A stretch of DNA of 64,000 nucleotides from assembly GCA_963555705.1 (NCBI GenBank), contig OY743182.1:54502592-54566591 (forward strand), read 5' to 3'. Made by a program: the position numbers and the translations under genes. Position 1 is the stretch's first letter; each line of letters opens with the position of its first letter. This document shows, one piece after another, positions 11,468 through 23,298 of this stretch. The notes under the pieces are model-generated. The model saw only the letters and a list, made by a program, of their open reading frames with translations. It made no database searches and had not been told where the DNA came from. Origin of the DNA: Ligustrum vulgare (taxonomy: Eukaryota > Streptophyta > Magnoliopsida > Lamiales > Oleaceae).

Positions 11468-13055
11468 TCAATAATTAAAGAATTCATAAAAATCCCCCTC
11501 GGCGCTTGATAGATATATATTGGAAAACTTTGGGTTGTTAGCATGTATGCCCTTAATATATTCAACACAAAATGATCTAACACTTAGGCAATTAAGAACA
11601 TACAAAAACTTGGATTCACAAAATAGGGATTCACCTTGCCCATTAAATTTACCACATGAAACATTTTCGCAAGTTAAAAATACACTTGTCAAGTCTACAT
11701 CAATATCATCCAATCCTCTAATATATTCAAAATATAATAACCTTGCATTCAAAATAATGTTAGGACCATACATCCTAGATATTGCATCGGTTATCACACT
11801 TTCTTTACCTTAATTGTACTTGTTATTGCAGGAAAATGATTCAATGAACTTCATCCACTCGACATGCTTTTGAAGTTCATTGTTGCTTTTATAAGTCGGC
11901 CTCACAATTTCTTGCAATAAAGAAATAATCAAACTAGGGAGGGCATTGTTAGAATATTCAAGTGAAAAGAACATTTTTATTTTATCTTTTCTTTCAATTT
12001 CTTTTGTGACACTCTTCACTCATTTTCCTTTTTTCTGAGGTAGGAACCTCAACTCTCTACTCTCTACTCTTCTCTCGTCTCTCCTTTTTCTGGAGTCGTG
12101 GCTCCAAGCCTCTAACTCTCACGTCCTCTCCTTTTTCTAGAATTGTGGCCCCTACTCTCTTACTCTCAACTTTCCCCACATTGTCTTCTTTTTCTTTCTT
12201 CTCTTCTTTTTCTTTCTCAAACTCCTTCTTGAGTTTCATTTGATCTTTGTTTACTTCTTCCAAACTGAAAGGTAGGAGCACCACCTTTTTCCCATTCAAT
12301 TGGAAGTTATATCGGTTCTTCTTCTTATCATGCTTCACACCTCTATAACATTGCCAAAGTCTCCCCAAAAGTATGTGAGTATTATGCATGGGGACTACAT
12401 CACATAGTATTTGATCTCTATAGGTTCCAATGTTGAAGGTAAGAAAAACTTGTTCACGCACCCTCACCTCCTCATAGCCATTCAACATTTGCAATAGATA
12501 AGGACTAGGATGCTTCATTACCAGTAATCCCAATTTTTTCACTCTACTAGCACTCACTAAGTTTGTGTCACTCTCCCCATATACAATGAGACTACATACC
12601 CTATTCCCCACAAGGCACCTAGTATAGAAAGTATTTTTTTCATTCTTATCCTTCTCATTAGCATGGGTCAAAGATGTTGGAAGCCTAACATTCATCTCCA
12701 ACTCTCCATTCTCACTATCTCCCCTCCCATGAAATGATGGAGTTTTCATTTACACACTATTAATATTCCCATCCATTCCATTTCTATCACGTTGATCATT
12801 TAGATAACTCCGATCAACTCTCCTATCACACCTCACTCCTCTATTTCCATTCAGTCTCCCGTTTGGTTCCCTTCTCCCATCACTATGCAAAATACTCCCA
12901 AATTTACCCCTCACTCTTCTCCTATTATCACTTCTTTTTCTATTGCTCCTAGTTGATGTACTCTCCCTCATTGTTCCTAATCTTTCAAACCTTCCCTCAA
13001 TATTCTCCATTTGTCTAGACATGGTGGTTGAAAGATTTTGCAACATCTCCTTCAA
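11468..13055 (-). pseudogene. Reina-like gag-protease-pol remnants
   Basis: Gag N-terminal piece at 13055-12750, ending at a stop. Next is a 230-residue protease-containing segment (12749-12057) with CSLIVYGESDTN, KKLGLLVMKHPSPY, CDVVPM and HILLGRLWQ, matching the gypsy protease layout. In the active site the catalytic Asp position reads Tyr, so the protease is inactive. Its tail is highly charged (K/E). At 12019-11810 a short LPS...PTYKSN...LQKHVE stretch looks like the start of RT. At 11797-11468 comes the linker between RNase H and integrase (DAISRMY...LLYFEYIRG), and a similar FCVEYIKG block follows it. Confidence 0.7.
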
Positions 13056-14038
13056 GTCTTGAGTTCAAGCATTGGAAATTTGCCCACTTTGAGTATTGAA
13101 TTTGGACATGTTGTGCAAGTGTGGTAGTGTCCTCACAAGTGATAATTTCCCTCGTGTTTCACTCAATTAGGCTTTTACCCATTAAGGAGCTCACAACTCT
13201 TACCTTTTTCCACTCAAAGTTTTCTTTCTCAAGCTCTCCAAGGAAGGTAATCAACTAAATCAAAAAGTATAATTCTTGTGAAAGCTAAAAGAAATCACAA
13301 TCAAGCAAGAGGGATAGGAATAAATGGACACAATAGCAAGTGTAATTTCTTTGATTGCTACAACACAAGAGGTGAAAAATAGACTTATGTGACAATGCTT
13401 TGGAGTACAAGATCACAATGGAATTGATAAAACTCAAGTAACTATTAAGGGAAAAGTTTGGTGTATGGAAATATAGCTTATGTAAATGGAGTTTTCTTTG
13501 TGACATTTCATCAAACACCTCATGTGAAAACTATGGATAGTGTAGAATTTCAAGTGTTTGATTAATTAAATCTCAACAATTCCCAAATAAGATAACATTG
13601 ATAATGTCCCACGTGTGAGAATCAAAGAATACACATGGGCATACCACAATCAAGCAAAAGGAATTTAGAAGCAAGTAGACTCATTAACAAGTGGAGTTTA
13701 TGTTCTTGCTATATCCACAAGGAACAATTGATATGTAGGAACAAGACATGGGTATTGAACAACAATGCATTAATAGAGTAGTTTTTCTTTAAGACAATTT
13801 ATCAAACACTTTGTGTGCAAGTTTTGAATAGCATAGAAATGATAATGTATGGCTATTTTGATAACCCCAACAAACTTAAATATAACAATAACAATAGACA
13901 TAATATGTGGAAGTCAATAGATGATCAAGAACATGAAGTTTTCCAATAATTTTTTGATTTTTTTTTCTTTTGATATGAAGAACAACAAAAAATGTAAAGA
14001 TATATTTACCAATTTTAGAGTCAAGTTTTGATACCAAA

Positions 14039-14680
14039 TGATGTGAACCTCTTTGGTGTTAGAACCAAAAATTCCCACAACAATTTAGAATCAATCCAAA
14101 AAAGCTAAAAGGGTAAAGAAACACCTTAAGCCAAGTTTAAATATAACCCAAAATTCAAAGGTTAACAAATCTAGCCCAATAGATAAAGATTAAACAAATT
14201 TCAAGGTGGTAGAAATCAACAATAAACACAAGAATAATATACTCAAGTTAAAGTTGAAGAACTTCCATGAAGATTACAAGTAGAAAGGGGCTTTCACCTC
14301 ACCCAAAGAGGAGCCTCTCAAGAGTTTCATTCAACATCCAAGTTGTCTTTAGGGTTTGGAGGAGATTGGGTATTTATAGTACAAAACAAATGGGAAATAA
14401 AGAAAATTCAAAAATTACGCTTAAAATCCAGCACAAGACACCGAAACAACTTTCTGTTGATCAAAATAGTCGACCAAAAGTGACTGGGGCTTTCTAAAAA
14501 AATTTCTTTGCAGATTTTTGGTCGACCGAAAATGACTAAACCTGTCACCTTCGATATTTTGGTTACAACGTTTGATTCCGATATCCGATTGAGGTGATTC
14601 AAAATTATTTGGAAACTAGACGAGAAGAGCTACAATTATTTAAGAAATAGTGATTCTCAAATTCGGATGTTATTTCTGTC
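14039..14680 (-). repeat. Partial or complete 5' LTR of the Reina-like element
   Basis: The left edge, TGATGTGAACC on the plus strand, abuts the PBS-like motif. Minus-strand TATA near 14375. Two GTCGACC motifs lie at 14471-14525. The right edge is a guess because no second LTR is available for comparison. Confidence 0.5.
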
Positions 14681-14697
14681 AAAACTTTACTTGAATC

Positions 14698-14889
14698 TCA
14701 GACTTGATACATCTTCTCGCTTTTCACTTGGACTCTATTCCATAGCTTGTAAGTGAGTCCCGCCATTAATTCTTGGACCTCCTTAGACTTGTATCTAGTC
14801 ATGGATCCCACCATCTCGTGCATTAAGGTTTGACTTTCCTGGTTCTCATCACAATTGCTGCTGAGAAACAAAGAAGGATTTGCAGCCAA
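14698..14889 (-). other. Exon-like fragment, unrecognised
   Basis: An open stretch of 63 residues whose composition looks like real protein (HEMVGSMTRYKSKEVQELM, AGLTYKLWNRVQ) rather than AT-rich noise. A splice acceptor (TTTCTCAGCAG on the minus strand, about 14855-14865) lies inside it, which suggests the true exon begins there. I do not recognise the family. It may be a host exon next to the transposon or a captured fragment. Confidence 0.35.
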
Positions 14890-16426
14890 TAAAGATGCAA
14901 TTCACAACTAATTTACGGCCAGAGAAGGTGGGGAAAAAGGTTCTTTCCGCTGATAACACCATCTCTCACTAGAGAAAATTTGCTGCTTATCAATATATCT
15001 CGTCCGAAAAACCACATCGATCGTGTAGAATCAAGAAAGAATTATCAGCATGTTCTTTTTTTTTATTTTTTATTTTTTACCTGCTGCAGGAGTTTAATCA
15101 ATGTTTGGATACTCTGCATAATCTACTCCTATTAGTACTGTACTCTACTCTTAACATGTGTATATGTTGGTACTATAATGCTCAATTGCTCAGTGTAGAA
15201 GAAAAAAAAAAAAGTACAGTAATGATCTGATAGTAAATACTCCTTATCCTGTTTCAAAACATGTCACAAGGAAGACAAATCTTTTGAACGAAAACATCTG
15301 AAGGATCCATCAGAAGTAAATGATATCCGGTAAATAGTAAATGCTCTCCTATACACAAGCTTGTTTTAAAACAATTCACAAAGGAAGAGAGATCTTTTGA
15401 ACAAAAATCTTAAGTGTAAATGATATCCTACACAAGCTCATCTTAGTTTAAACAGTTTAAAGTAACTTCCCAATAAGGTTGGATTCTACTTTGTATATGC
15501 AGTACATAGTTTGAATTAAAACTTTATGTTAGGTGCCTTTTTTCCATATAATTGATAGTCCGTTTGAAGCAAGGTATTCAATCAACATTTTGACATCTTC
15601 CTAATGTATAGTATTTATAACATAGATACCTGCAGTTTCTACTTTATGTAAGTTCCACAGTAACTATTCTGGGTTCATTAGCAAGAAAATCATCAGCATG
15701 TAAAGATCCTAATAGTTACAGATTCTGTAGGACCTACGCAACTTGGTTTAGTAAGATTTTTACATGCTCATTTAACATATTAAATCCTTGATAATACGTA
15801 TAGCCTTGAATATACGTGATTTTCTATAGGCTCTTCAAATATTTTATAACAGATGATGTCACTCACAGGGGAAAGTATCAGCAGACTCTTCGATAGTAAA
15901 ATTATCAAAAATTAGATAGCTGCCAATGGAGATGTGAGGAAGTAATAATAGTATAATAGATGCACTAGTTCAAGCAATTTCCAATATAAATTGATCTTAG
16001 ATGATGGGAAATAATGGAGAAGCGAAATTGATTTGGGATTCTAGATTCTGGAACTGAGGTTAGGGTGGAGTAGGAGACTTTACATAGTTAGCATAAATTC
16101 AGTGATCGTTTAGAGTCGGGTGAGGCGAAAATCTCTCCAATCGGTTAATTAATATCTTTTGAATGTTTTAATTTTTTATTACAATTCTAGAAATCCAATT
16201 TTTTTTCTTTCCTGGATACTACTATAAATCCATAAATTTTATATTATGGTATAAAATTCAGTTTAGAATGTTTAAGTGGGTGTTGGAGCTAATTTCCTCA
16301 AATGATTTTTGTTAAGTGGAGCCTACAATCCACCATCTTGATCTAGAAATTCACGCATTGTAGAAAGTCCCTATCTATTAGCTTATATTGGACTCACATT
16401 TAAAAATTGTTTATAAATATCAAATT
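14890..16426. other. Intergenic, no gene seen
   Basis: AT-rich with poly-T and poly-A runs (about 15056-15078 and 15200-15212). Two related stretches of CACAAGGAAG(A)...ATCTTTTGAAC type occur near 15265 and 15375. No conserved coding sequence noticed. Confidence 0.5.
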
Positions 16427-16613
16427 TGTTGTAAAACTATCATAAATAGAGAAATAAAGAGAGAGAGATGAAGAGAATTCTTATTTCAATTCTCTAAGAA
16501 TGAAATATAAGCCCCTATTTATAGGGATGGACAATGACACAATCGTAATAATGTAAAGTTTTTCAGGGATATAATGGTCATTCACATTATATATAAATAT
16601 ATATTTTATAACA
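16427..16613 (-). repeat. 3' LTR of the short-LTR element
   Basis: 187 bp. Minus-strand TATA in CTATAAATAGGGG (near 16517-16530). Ends TGTT/AACA. Confidence 0.75.
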
Positions 16614-16636
16614 CTCCCCCTTGAATGACCCATTAC

Positions 16637-17400
16637 GCAATTGTCTGCCTCATTAAAATCTTGCTATGGAAACCTAGTGAGATAAAACTTGAGCGAAGAA
16701 AAAAGAGTACATTTGCTCCCCTGATGTTGGTCATCGTGAATCATTGAGTCTACTGTTTGAAATGACATCAAATGATAAGTAGAACAAATCATGTGCTGAA
16801 GTTTGAAATTCTGAAGTGCTCCATCGTTAAAACCTTGTTAGAAAAACCCAATGGGATAAAACCTGAACGAAGAAAAAATCATGTGCTGAAGTTTGAAAAT
16901 TCTGAAGTGCTCCATCGTTAAAACATTGTTAGAAAAACCCAATGGGATAAAACCTGAACGAAGAAAAAAGAGTACATCCGCTGCCTCATTAAAACCTTGC
17001 CTAGAAAATCTTGTAGGACAAAACCTAGATGAAGAAAAAAGAGTATAGCCACTACTTCATTAAAACCTTGCCAGGAAAACCTTATAGGACAAAACCTGGA
17101 TGAAGGAAAAAGAGTACAACATGATTCTTCCCCTAAAGTGTGCAACCGAGTATTTATGAACCTTTGGAATATTAGTATCATCTTTCTTCTGGAATATGTA
17201 CATATATGAAAGTCTTTTTGTGTGTAGCCAATGACATTATATTCTTCATAAGGTGGCTATGATTTCCTTCATTTGTTGATATCATTCCAACACAAAACAT
17301 GTTGTTGAATTATAACTCATAAATAGCTTTAATAATGTCTCAAAACCTTTCTAGGAAAACCCTGTGGGACAAAACCTTAGCTAAGGGAAAAAAAGTGCAA
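16637..17400 (-). repeat. Diverged tandem repeats next to the PPT
   Basis: Units of the type CATTAAAACCTTGCTAGGAAAA followed by CCCAGTGGGACAAAACCT and GAAGAAAAAAGAGTAC recur near 16650, 16825, 16915, 16985, 17062 and 17340. Non-coding repeats of this kind commonly lie between pol and the 3' LTR of plant copia elements (established knowledge, recalled). Confidence 0.65.
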
Positions 17401-17579
17401 CGTGTACTTATTCCCTTCATGAAATGTCACAAGTATATTTATGCAAACTTGAATCTTTTCATCGAACATGTCATATATATGATGAGCTTTATATAAATTG
17501 TTCATAGATTATTTATGATGTCATAACATGCTATATCAAGCAATGTTTCCTTAATTTATCGATTGCATTTTTCAAATTA

Positions 17580-18960
17580 AGAATTCATTCACTTTTAGTG
17601 CATAATCATATCTAGAATTCACTTCTGGTGAATAACTAAATTCATTTTGAATCAACTTCTAGTAAATGATTAAATATTCATTTTCGAATTCACTTCTGGT
17701 GAATTTTTTGAATTCATTCTAGTGAATAATCTATTGCTCAGATATCAAATATAATTTACAAAAATGGTACACTCCAATTTCAATTTCAACATATTATATC
17801 ATTGGGTCATTTGTATCATTCTACAGTGATACTATTCTGGGTATATTGAATCTTTCAGTGATTATACATGTTTCACAATATGCATAAGTATAATCAATCA
17901 TTGAAATAGTTATCAATTTTGACATATAATCTATAATCATTTTACTTGAAATCTCAACGTACCGAGAACAACTAGTATACATCGAAGAATACTCCCAAAG
18001 TACCGAGATGAGATTTATACATTTTGATCTCACTCATTAGTATATCAAAGAACTCAAACTAGTTATTTAGGTTATAGTCTTATTCATCATATATAATGCC
18101 AGTTCTTTGAAAAAATTTGTGTGCAACGAGTCTTCTTATACAATTATGTAATATTTTTCATTTGCACAAATAACTGCTGGCTTTGCACATTTAAGTATTT
18201 GGACTTAAGGTCCTATAACAATAATCCCTACTAAGATTTTTACATTTGCTCAATTTTTTTTTTTTTTTTTGAATTTCATCAACCTTATTTTCACAAGAAA
18301 GTTGTGTTATGTATGTAGTCGACTTATTTCTTGATACCTTTTCATCTCAATATAGATATAATATATACCCATCATGAGTATTTAGCCCCAAAAGACCATC
18401 TCAATTATTCGAGAGATATCTGTTTTTGGAATCAATTGCATTAAGCTTCAGGCATGGTCATGCTTCATGCGTGTCATACATTATCAATCATTTAATCTCC
18501 CCCTAATGCTGAGAGATCTTGTATTATATTTGGCTAAAAATGTCGCAACACATGTCATTCATAATTAGGGATATAATCTCAATCATATATTTAAGTGCGT
18601 TTTGGTAGAGTGTATACATATCGCACTTCTTACAAATCATAAAGCTTCATGAGCTAATCCTTGTTTCATCATATATATATATATAGAATATTGTTTTATG
18701 ATAAACAATTTCTAAACAAGTTATTCTCATAGCAAATAATTTGAAACTTTTAATCGGGATTATCTAACCGTTCATTATAGAACTTCTGGTTCAATGCTGT
18801 TTTATTTCACTTCTATGTATGAATATTTTGGTTCAATACAATATCGATGAACTTCTGATTCAATATAATATATATTTCACTTATGAACTTCTGGTTCGAT
18901 ACTATATACATATTTCACTTGTACGTATGAACTTCTAGTTCAATACAATATTTACTTGTT
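17580..18960. repeat. Internal degenerate repeats (ACTTCTGGT units)
   Basis: AATTCACTTCTGGTGAAT-type units recur at 17580-17725. GAACTTCTGGTTCAATAC-type units recur at 18780-18955. No ORF. They occupy the interior of the short-LTR element. Confidence 0.5.
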
Positions 18961-19117
18961 CGAATTTATAAATCAGTAAACATTGATTTATTATATCTAA
19001 AAAGGTGATTAGAACGAAATCTCAAGAAAATGATCCTTGTCCCCATCTTTGACTACAAATCTTTTCCCTTTTCTTGGTGGAATCAATGTGTAATACCCCA
19101 ACTAAGAAAGCTTAAAA

Positions 19118-19247
19118 GAAATGATATGTATTACTCATACCAACAAGGTGCACCTTCTTTTCCGGAAGTCCATCGTTAGAAACTCCACAGTTAAGCGTGC
19201 TTTTCTTGTAGCAATTCTAGGATGGGTGACCTCTTGAGAAGTTTTCT
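19118..19247 (+). promoter_or_regulatory. 5S rRNA-like Pol III promoter in Cassandra LTR1
   Basis: Contains CTCCACAGTTAAGCGTGC (box A region, 19183-19200) and GATGGGTGACCTC (box C region, 19221-19233), both matching plant 5S rRNA internal promoter elements. The rest diverges from 5S rRNA, so it is not a functional rRNA gene. Pol III transcription is known for the family and inferred here. Confidence 0.8.
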
Positions 19248-19519
19248 CTGGGAGTGTGCGAGTGAGAACAAAGCATGCTGAAAAAACTCGTGTTGATACA
19301 GTGGGGGCAGTACGCCATCATGTAACAACCAGATCGTTACAAATGGTATCAAAGCCGGCCGCTAGCCGAAAATCGGGAACTAAGTACTACGCCATAGGAC
19401 GAGAGCCACCTCTAGAATCCCAACGCCTGACAACAGATCCTCAAATGGGTTAAGCGCGACGAGGACGTTGCGAGTCTAATAGGGGTTGATTGTAATACCC
19501 CGACTAAGAAAGCTTAAAA

Positions 19520-19648
19520 GAAATGATATGTACTACTCATACAAACAAGGTGCACCTTCTTTTCCGGAAGTCCATCATTATAAACTCCACAGTTAAGTGT
19601 GCTTGGCTTGGAGCAATTCTAGGATGGGTGATCTCTTGGGAAGTTTTC
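19520..19648 (+). promoter_or_regulatory. 5S rRNA-like Pol III promoter in Cassandra LTR2
   Basis: Same arrangement as LTR1: CTCCACAGTTAAGTGTGCTTGG and GATGGGTGATCTCTTGGGAAG. Box C has GTGATC in place of GTGACC. Confidence 0.78.
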
Positions 19649-19742
19649 TCGAGGACGTGTGAGTGAGGACAAAGCATGCTGAAAAGACTCATGTTGGTAC
19701 AGTGGGGACAGTACGCTGTCATGTAAGGACTGGGTCGTTACA

Positions 19743-20652
19743 CAATGACACGTAGAGCTACCAATCTTTTACGTGTTAAATAATGCATTTAAATAGATCA
19801 TTTGGAAAGAAAACTAGATCCATCAAAATGGATATTATATTACCAAATATTCGCAAATACTACTCTAATCTTCCAAAAATGTTTTGAACAAGATTTACTG
19901 AGTTCAACTTGAAAGATTGAGACTGTTGATGGATCAAGGTATTCCAGAAGATGGTCGTTGGTTGATCGAAGCAAATGTTCGATTATCTGGTGAATTTACA
20001 GATTCATTTTCTAAGCACATATCTGGCTTAGGTAAGAGTACTTTTTCAAAGAAGCGAAGAGAAAAAAGATTGAAGTTACAAATGTGCTCAATGAACATGT
20101 AATACTCGTTGTAAATCAATAGGATATTCATCTAGAAATCGAGATGATAAAATAGATTTCATTAAGAGTGGACTGTGTGAAGAGTATTTGGATGATATTC
20201 GACTGATTCTTGAGACGCACCCTTGTGGGTATGTGCATTGTAAACAGTACCTTTATGGGCTCAATTCAACGATGAGAAAGATCTTTATAGTCTCAACAAT
20301 ATTATCAAAAGATCCTGTTTGCCAATATGTTATAAAAAATGAAGTTTTGGCTATTTAACATTGATATAAGATAAATCAGTATAGTGTATATATGTATACA
20401 TATATATTTTAACAAAGTATTTTATATTTTTCATTTTTCGCGTATTAACATATTGTCATTGAAAGACCACCGAAAGATTGTCCATTATGGAGCATTAAAT
20501 ATGTTGTCAAAGATATGATCAAAAGTTGTGTCATTTAGTCAAAAGTAAATAGCAACTTTTTCAAAAAAGACAAGCAGTAAATAGTGAATATTTTCGAGTA
20601 TAAAAAGTCAAATAATTTCGCAATTTAATGCATTCCAAAATAAAATTTTCTT
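19743..20652. other. No intact gene; coding-like scraps
   Basis: A 61-residue open stretch at 19917-20102 and neighbouring plus-strand segments to about 20340 (for example GLCEEYLDDIRLILETHPCG) read like decayed coding sequence. I could not assign a family. The rest is AT-rich with (TA)n near 20385-20405. Confidence 0.35.
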
Positions 20653-20904
20653 GGTACTTTAGAGGAAATCTTTAATATTACCTCATGAGCTCAGCTGGGT
20701 CTCCATAATAAGCCTATTGAATTTTTAAATATTAACAATTTCTTTGATGGTTTACTAACATTTCTTGATTATGCTGTGGAACAGGGATTCATCCCTCCAT
20801 TTTCTTGGAGGATCCTTATTTCTGCTCCTACTATTAATAAACTGCTGAAAAAGTTACAATCATATATTCCAATACAAGATCCAACAGGAGTTAAGATAGA
20901 TTAG
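20653..20904 (+). pseudogene. LOG-like cytokinin phosphoribohydrolase, C-terminal fragment
   Basis: The frame reads GTLEEIFNITS, an in-frame TGA, AQLGLHNKPIEFLN, then FFDGLLTFLDYAVEQGFI and ISAPTINKLLKKLQ up to TAG at 20902-20904. This matches the C-terminal part of LOG proteins, which release active cytokinin bases from riboside 5'-monophosphates. The GTLEE motif belongs to the conserved PGGxGTxxE signature; the preceding PGG is absent. The stop sits at a usually Trp position. Exons for the N-terminal two thirds were not found. It lies antisense to the surrounding retroelement, so it is either captured or a separate insertion. Confidence 0.78.
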
Positions 20905-22559
20905 TCACAAGGAAGGGGTATCAAGCGAAAATTGAGTTCGGTTAATGTAAATTTAACCTTGTGAACCTCTAAAAATTGGGGGTGGTAGAGTACGGAGTAT
21001 TCTTACTCTTGAGACACACCTCTAATATTGAGGATTTTATGAATATTTAAACTTAATCTTGTGAGCCTCAAAAAGATTAGGGGTGGTAGAGTACGGTGTA
21101 TTCTTACTTTTGAGACACACCTCTACTTTTGAGGATTATAAATGTTTCCCCTTTTTGTATTTTGCATGTATCCCTTTTCTTGATATGTTTCAGTATGACT
21201 CTTTTTGTACTTCTTCAGGAGCAATAATAATATCATTTCAGTATGTTTAGATGATAATCTTTACTTCTTCTGAAGTAAATATGTACTTCTTTTGGAGTAC
21301 ATAAGTGCTTGTGCAAGAACTTTTCTAAATATTTATCAAATCTGTTTATTTCAGTCATATAATATTTATCTCATAATGCTGATGAGATTATTTTCACATT
21401 AACAATGTCTGTGCTATCATGTGATTTTATCTTATCATACATCAACATTAAAACTGATAAAACCAATCATATATGTGGTAACGTAATATAATTTAAAACT
21501 AGTAGAACCAACCTTTTAGGTGGTGTCAACATAATGAAATAATTACCTTTCATAAATGAGCAATTCATATCTCCAAATCCAGTCAAGGTATTCATAATAA
21601 TTCAGTCCATTGCGATAATGACTCATATTTAGTTAATAACTCAATACATCATGACATGGTAACAATTATATTACTTGTACCTTGTTTAGACCTTTTAATT
21701 TATCTTATTTCTAAATTAGTAGTGTTAAATGATTAAGAATATATATACTGTTAGCACTTATCATCAGATTAGTAATCATGATTGATCAAATATGTTAAAT
21801 TACGATTAATATCCTTTAACGTATTATTAAAGGGAAAATCATCCATATTTTAATAAATTGATCATATGAATAAATCGAAACCATCAATAGGTTTGAAATC
21901 TAAACAAACTTACTTTTGGTCCGGAGTTCAAAATCCCGTCGGAAGTGCTTCAAAAATAGTTATTAAGAAGTTGCCACGTTCAACAACCAAAAAATGTCCA
22001 AAACTGCACCAAACAGAAATGTAAGACGACAGAAAAATCCAGAATGTCGAGACGAACAAACTGTCGTTTGGGATCGTCGCCGGAATATCCTCCACGCACC
22101 GTCACGCGTCTATTTAATGTCTGCGCGTGAGATTCACGCGTCGTCGCACCGGTGCATCGGTCGTAGACACGCACTGGTGCCGGAGTAGCGTCTCGTCGCC
22201 GTGGTTCCAGATCTAGCCTCCGATTGTTGATTGGATGTATGGTTTGGCGTAGATTTACATTGAAAGTTTCGAATCGTACAATTTCTCCCATTTTTCTTAT
22301 TGCACAACATTGAAACCATGTTTCTTTCCTTTTATGGAACTTTTTGGATCATACAGTGGTGTAAAGTTTCCATCTTTTTGAAGTTTTCGGATCTACAATG
22401 TATAAGTTATTTTCTAAAACCAAAAGCGTTTGATTTGGGAAAGGAAAATATTGATTAATAATAATCAGGTTTCTGATACATATGTTCATCATTTAGATGT
22501 AACTGTAAAGCATACTTCCGTCATATTACTCAATTGGTTAGAGACTCGTAATGATAACA
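20905..22559. other. Non-coding interior of the short-LTR element
   Basis: After the tandem repeat the region is AT-rich to about 21900. A GC-richer block at 21900-22320 (CGTCGCCG, CACCGGTGCATCGG) precedes the PBS on the minus strand and could be the element's leader. It has an open frame of 103 residues on the minus strand (22291-21980) that I do not recognise. Confidence 0.4.
20935..21134 (+). repeat. Two-copy tandem repeat after the LOG fragment
   Basis: Two adjacent units of about 100 bp. Each contains GTGA(A/G)CCTC, GGGGTGGTAGAGTACGG, TTGAGACACACCTCTA and TTGAGGATT. Function unknown. Confidence 0.7.
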
Positions 22560-22582
22560 TGTTGTAAAACTATCATAAATAG

Positions 22583-22638
<56 letters not shown>

Positions 22639-22755
22639 AGAGAATTCTTATTTCAATTGTGTCTCTAATAATGAAATATAAGCTCCTATTTATAGAGGTG
22701 GATAATGGTATAATCGTAATAATATAAAGTTTACAGGGATATAATTATCATTCAC

Positions 22756-22792
<37 letters not shown>

Positions 22793-22800
22793 TTATAACA
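22560..22800 (-). repeat. 5' LTR of the short-LTR element, with AG and TA microsatellites
   Basis: 241 bp, collinear with 16427-16613. It is longer because of an expanded (GA)n at 22586-22635 and (TA)n near 22758-22788. The shared core includes ATGAAGAGAATTCTTATTTC. Confidence 0.75.
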
Positions 22801-23298
22801 AAAATCACTTTTTAATTACAAATGTTGAAGATTTTATAAGTACTTTATATTTATTCATCAATTATTTTTAATTAAATCGTTTATAAACACTTTTTAACTA
22901 TGCTTTTAGAATGATGGTTCTATTTTAGAGGGTTAAATACTATGCGCTATAAACACATTCAACACATTGCAGTCAATTTAAGTAAGTCTGTGTTTGGAGG
23001 CTAATTTAAATGGCCCAATTTAATTTATACAATTTTTAAAATCACTTTTTAATAACACATATTTTCTTTCTTCAATTTTCAACCCCACATTTTAGTTACA
23101 AAATCCAAATAAATCAATTTAAACTACTTTGATGAGCCTTCGAACTCATATATATATATATATATGTTGAGATGTGGATGTTAAAACTAATGGATAGCCT
23201 AAGTTTAAAATTGTACTTTTAGTTCATGTGTTCTTTTTTTTTTTTTTTAAATATTTTTAAAGACGGATGATGTGTATTATAGTGTGACTTAGGCTCTA
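22801..23298. other. Intergenic, no gene seen
   Basis: AT-rich, with (TA)n at about 23149-23165 and a poly-T run near 23233-23248. Includes a weak MITE-like stretch around 22990-23115. CTCTA at 23294-23298 is the target duplication of the next element. Confidence 0.5.

Larger units (their letters stand above)
11440..14680 (-). mobile_element. Decayed Reina-like Ty3/gypsy element
   Basis: Minus orientation. From right to left: part of an LTR (from 14039 rightwards) with a minus-strand TATAAATACCC near 14370-14380, a primer-binding-site-like TTTGGTATCAAAACTTG (complement of 14020-14036), then gag, protease and scraps of pol down to about 11468. Most of RT and all of the integrase core are missing. 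No matching left LTR was found. The right LTR edge and both outer limits are approximate. Confidence 0.7.
19089..19742 (+). mobile_element. Cassandra TRIM element with 5S-like LTRs
   Basis: Complete 654-bp element. LTR1 is 19089-19341 and LTR2 is 19491-19742, both TGTAATACCCC to GTTACA. PBS TGGTATCAAAGCC starts at 19344, as for initiator tRNA-Met. PPT AATAGGGGTTGAT lies at about 19478-19490. Identical target duplications CAATG flank it at 19084-19088 and 19743-19747. No coding capacity, as usual for terminal-repeat retrotransposons in miniature. The 5S rRNA-derived sequence in each LTR identifies the Cassandra family. It is nested in the older short-LTR element. Confidence 0.93.
16427..22800 (-). 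mobile_element. Minus-strand LTR element with short LTRs (copia-like), coding region lost
   Basis: Two related terminal repeats face the same way: 16427-16613 and 22560-22800. On the minus strand they begin TGTTATAAAAT and end TTTTACAACA. Inside the left copy, CTCCCCCTTG (16614-16623) is a PPT in minus sense (CAAGGGGGAG). Inside the right copy, the minus-strand TGTTATCATTACGAG resembles a degraded initiator-Met PBS. Flanks AAATT and AAAAT differ by one base, so a target duplication is only suggestive. No gag or pol was recognised. The interior holds repeats, a nested Cassandra element and a LOG fragment in the opposite sense. Confidence 0.65.

Noticed and set aside
19118..19247. 5S rRNA gene
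   Set aside because: Only promoter boxes match; the rest has diverged and the copy is repeated in the second LTR, which identifies a Cassandra element.
16422..22805. Target-site duplication for the short-LTR element
   Set aside because: AAATT and AAAAT differ by one base, so I do not claim a duplication.
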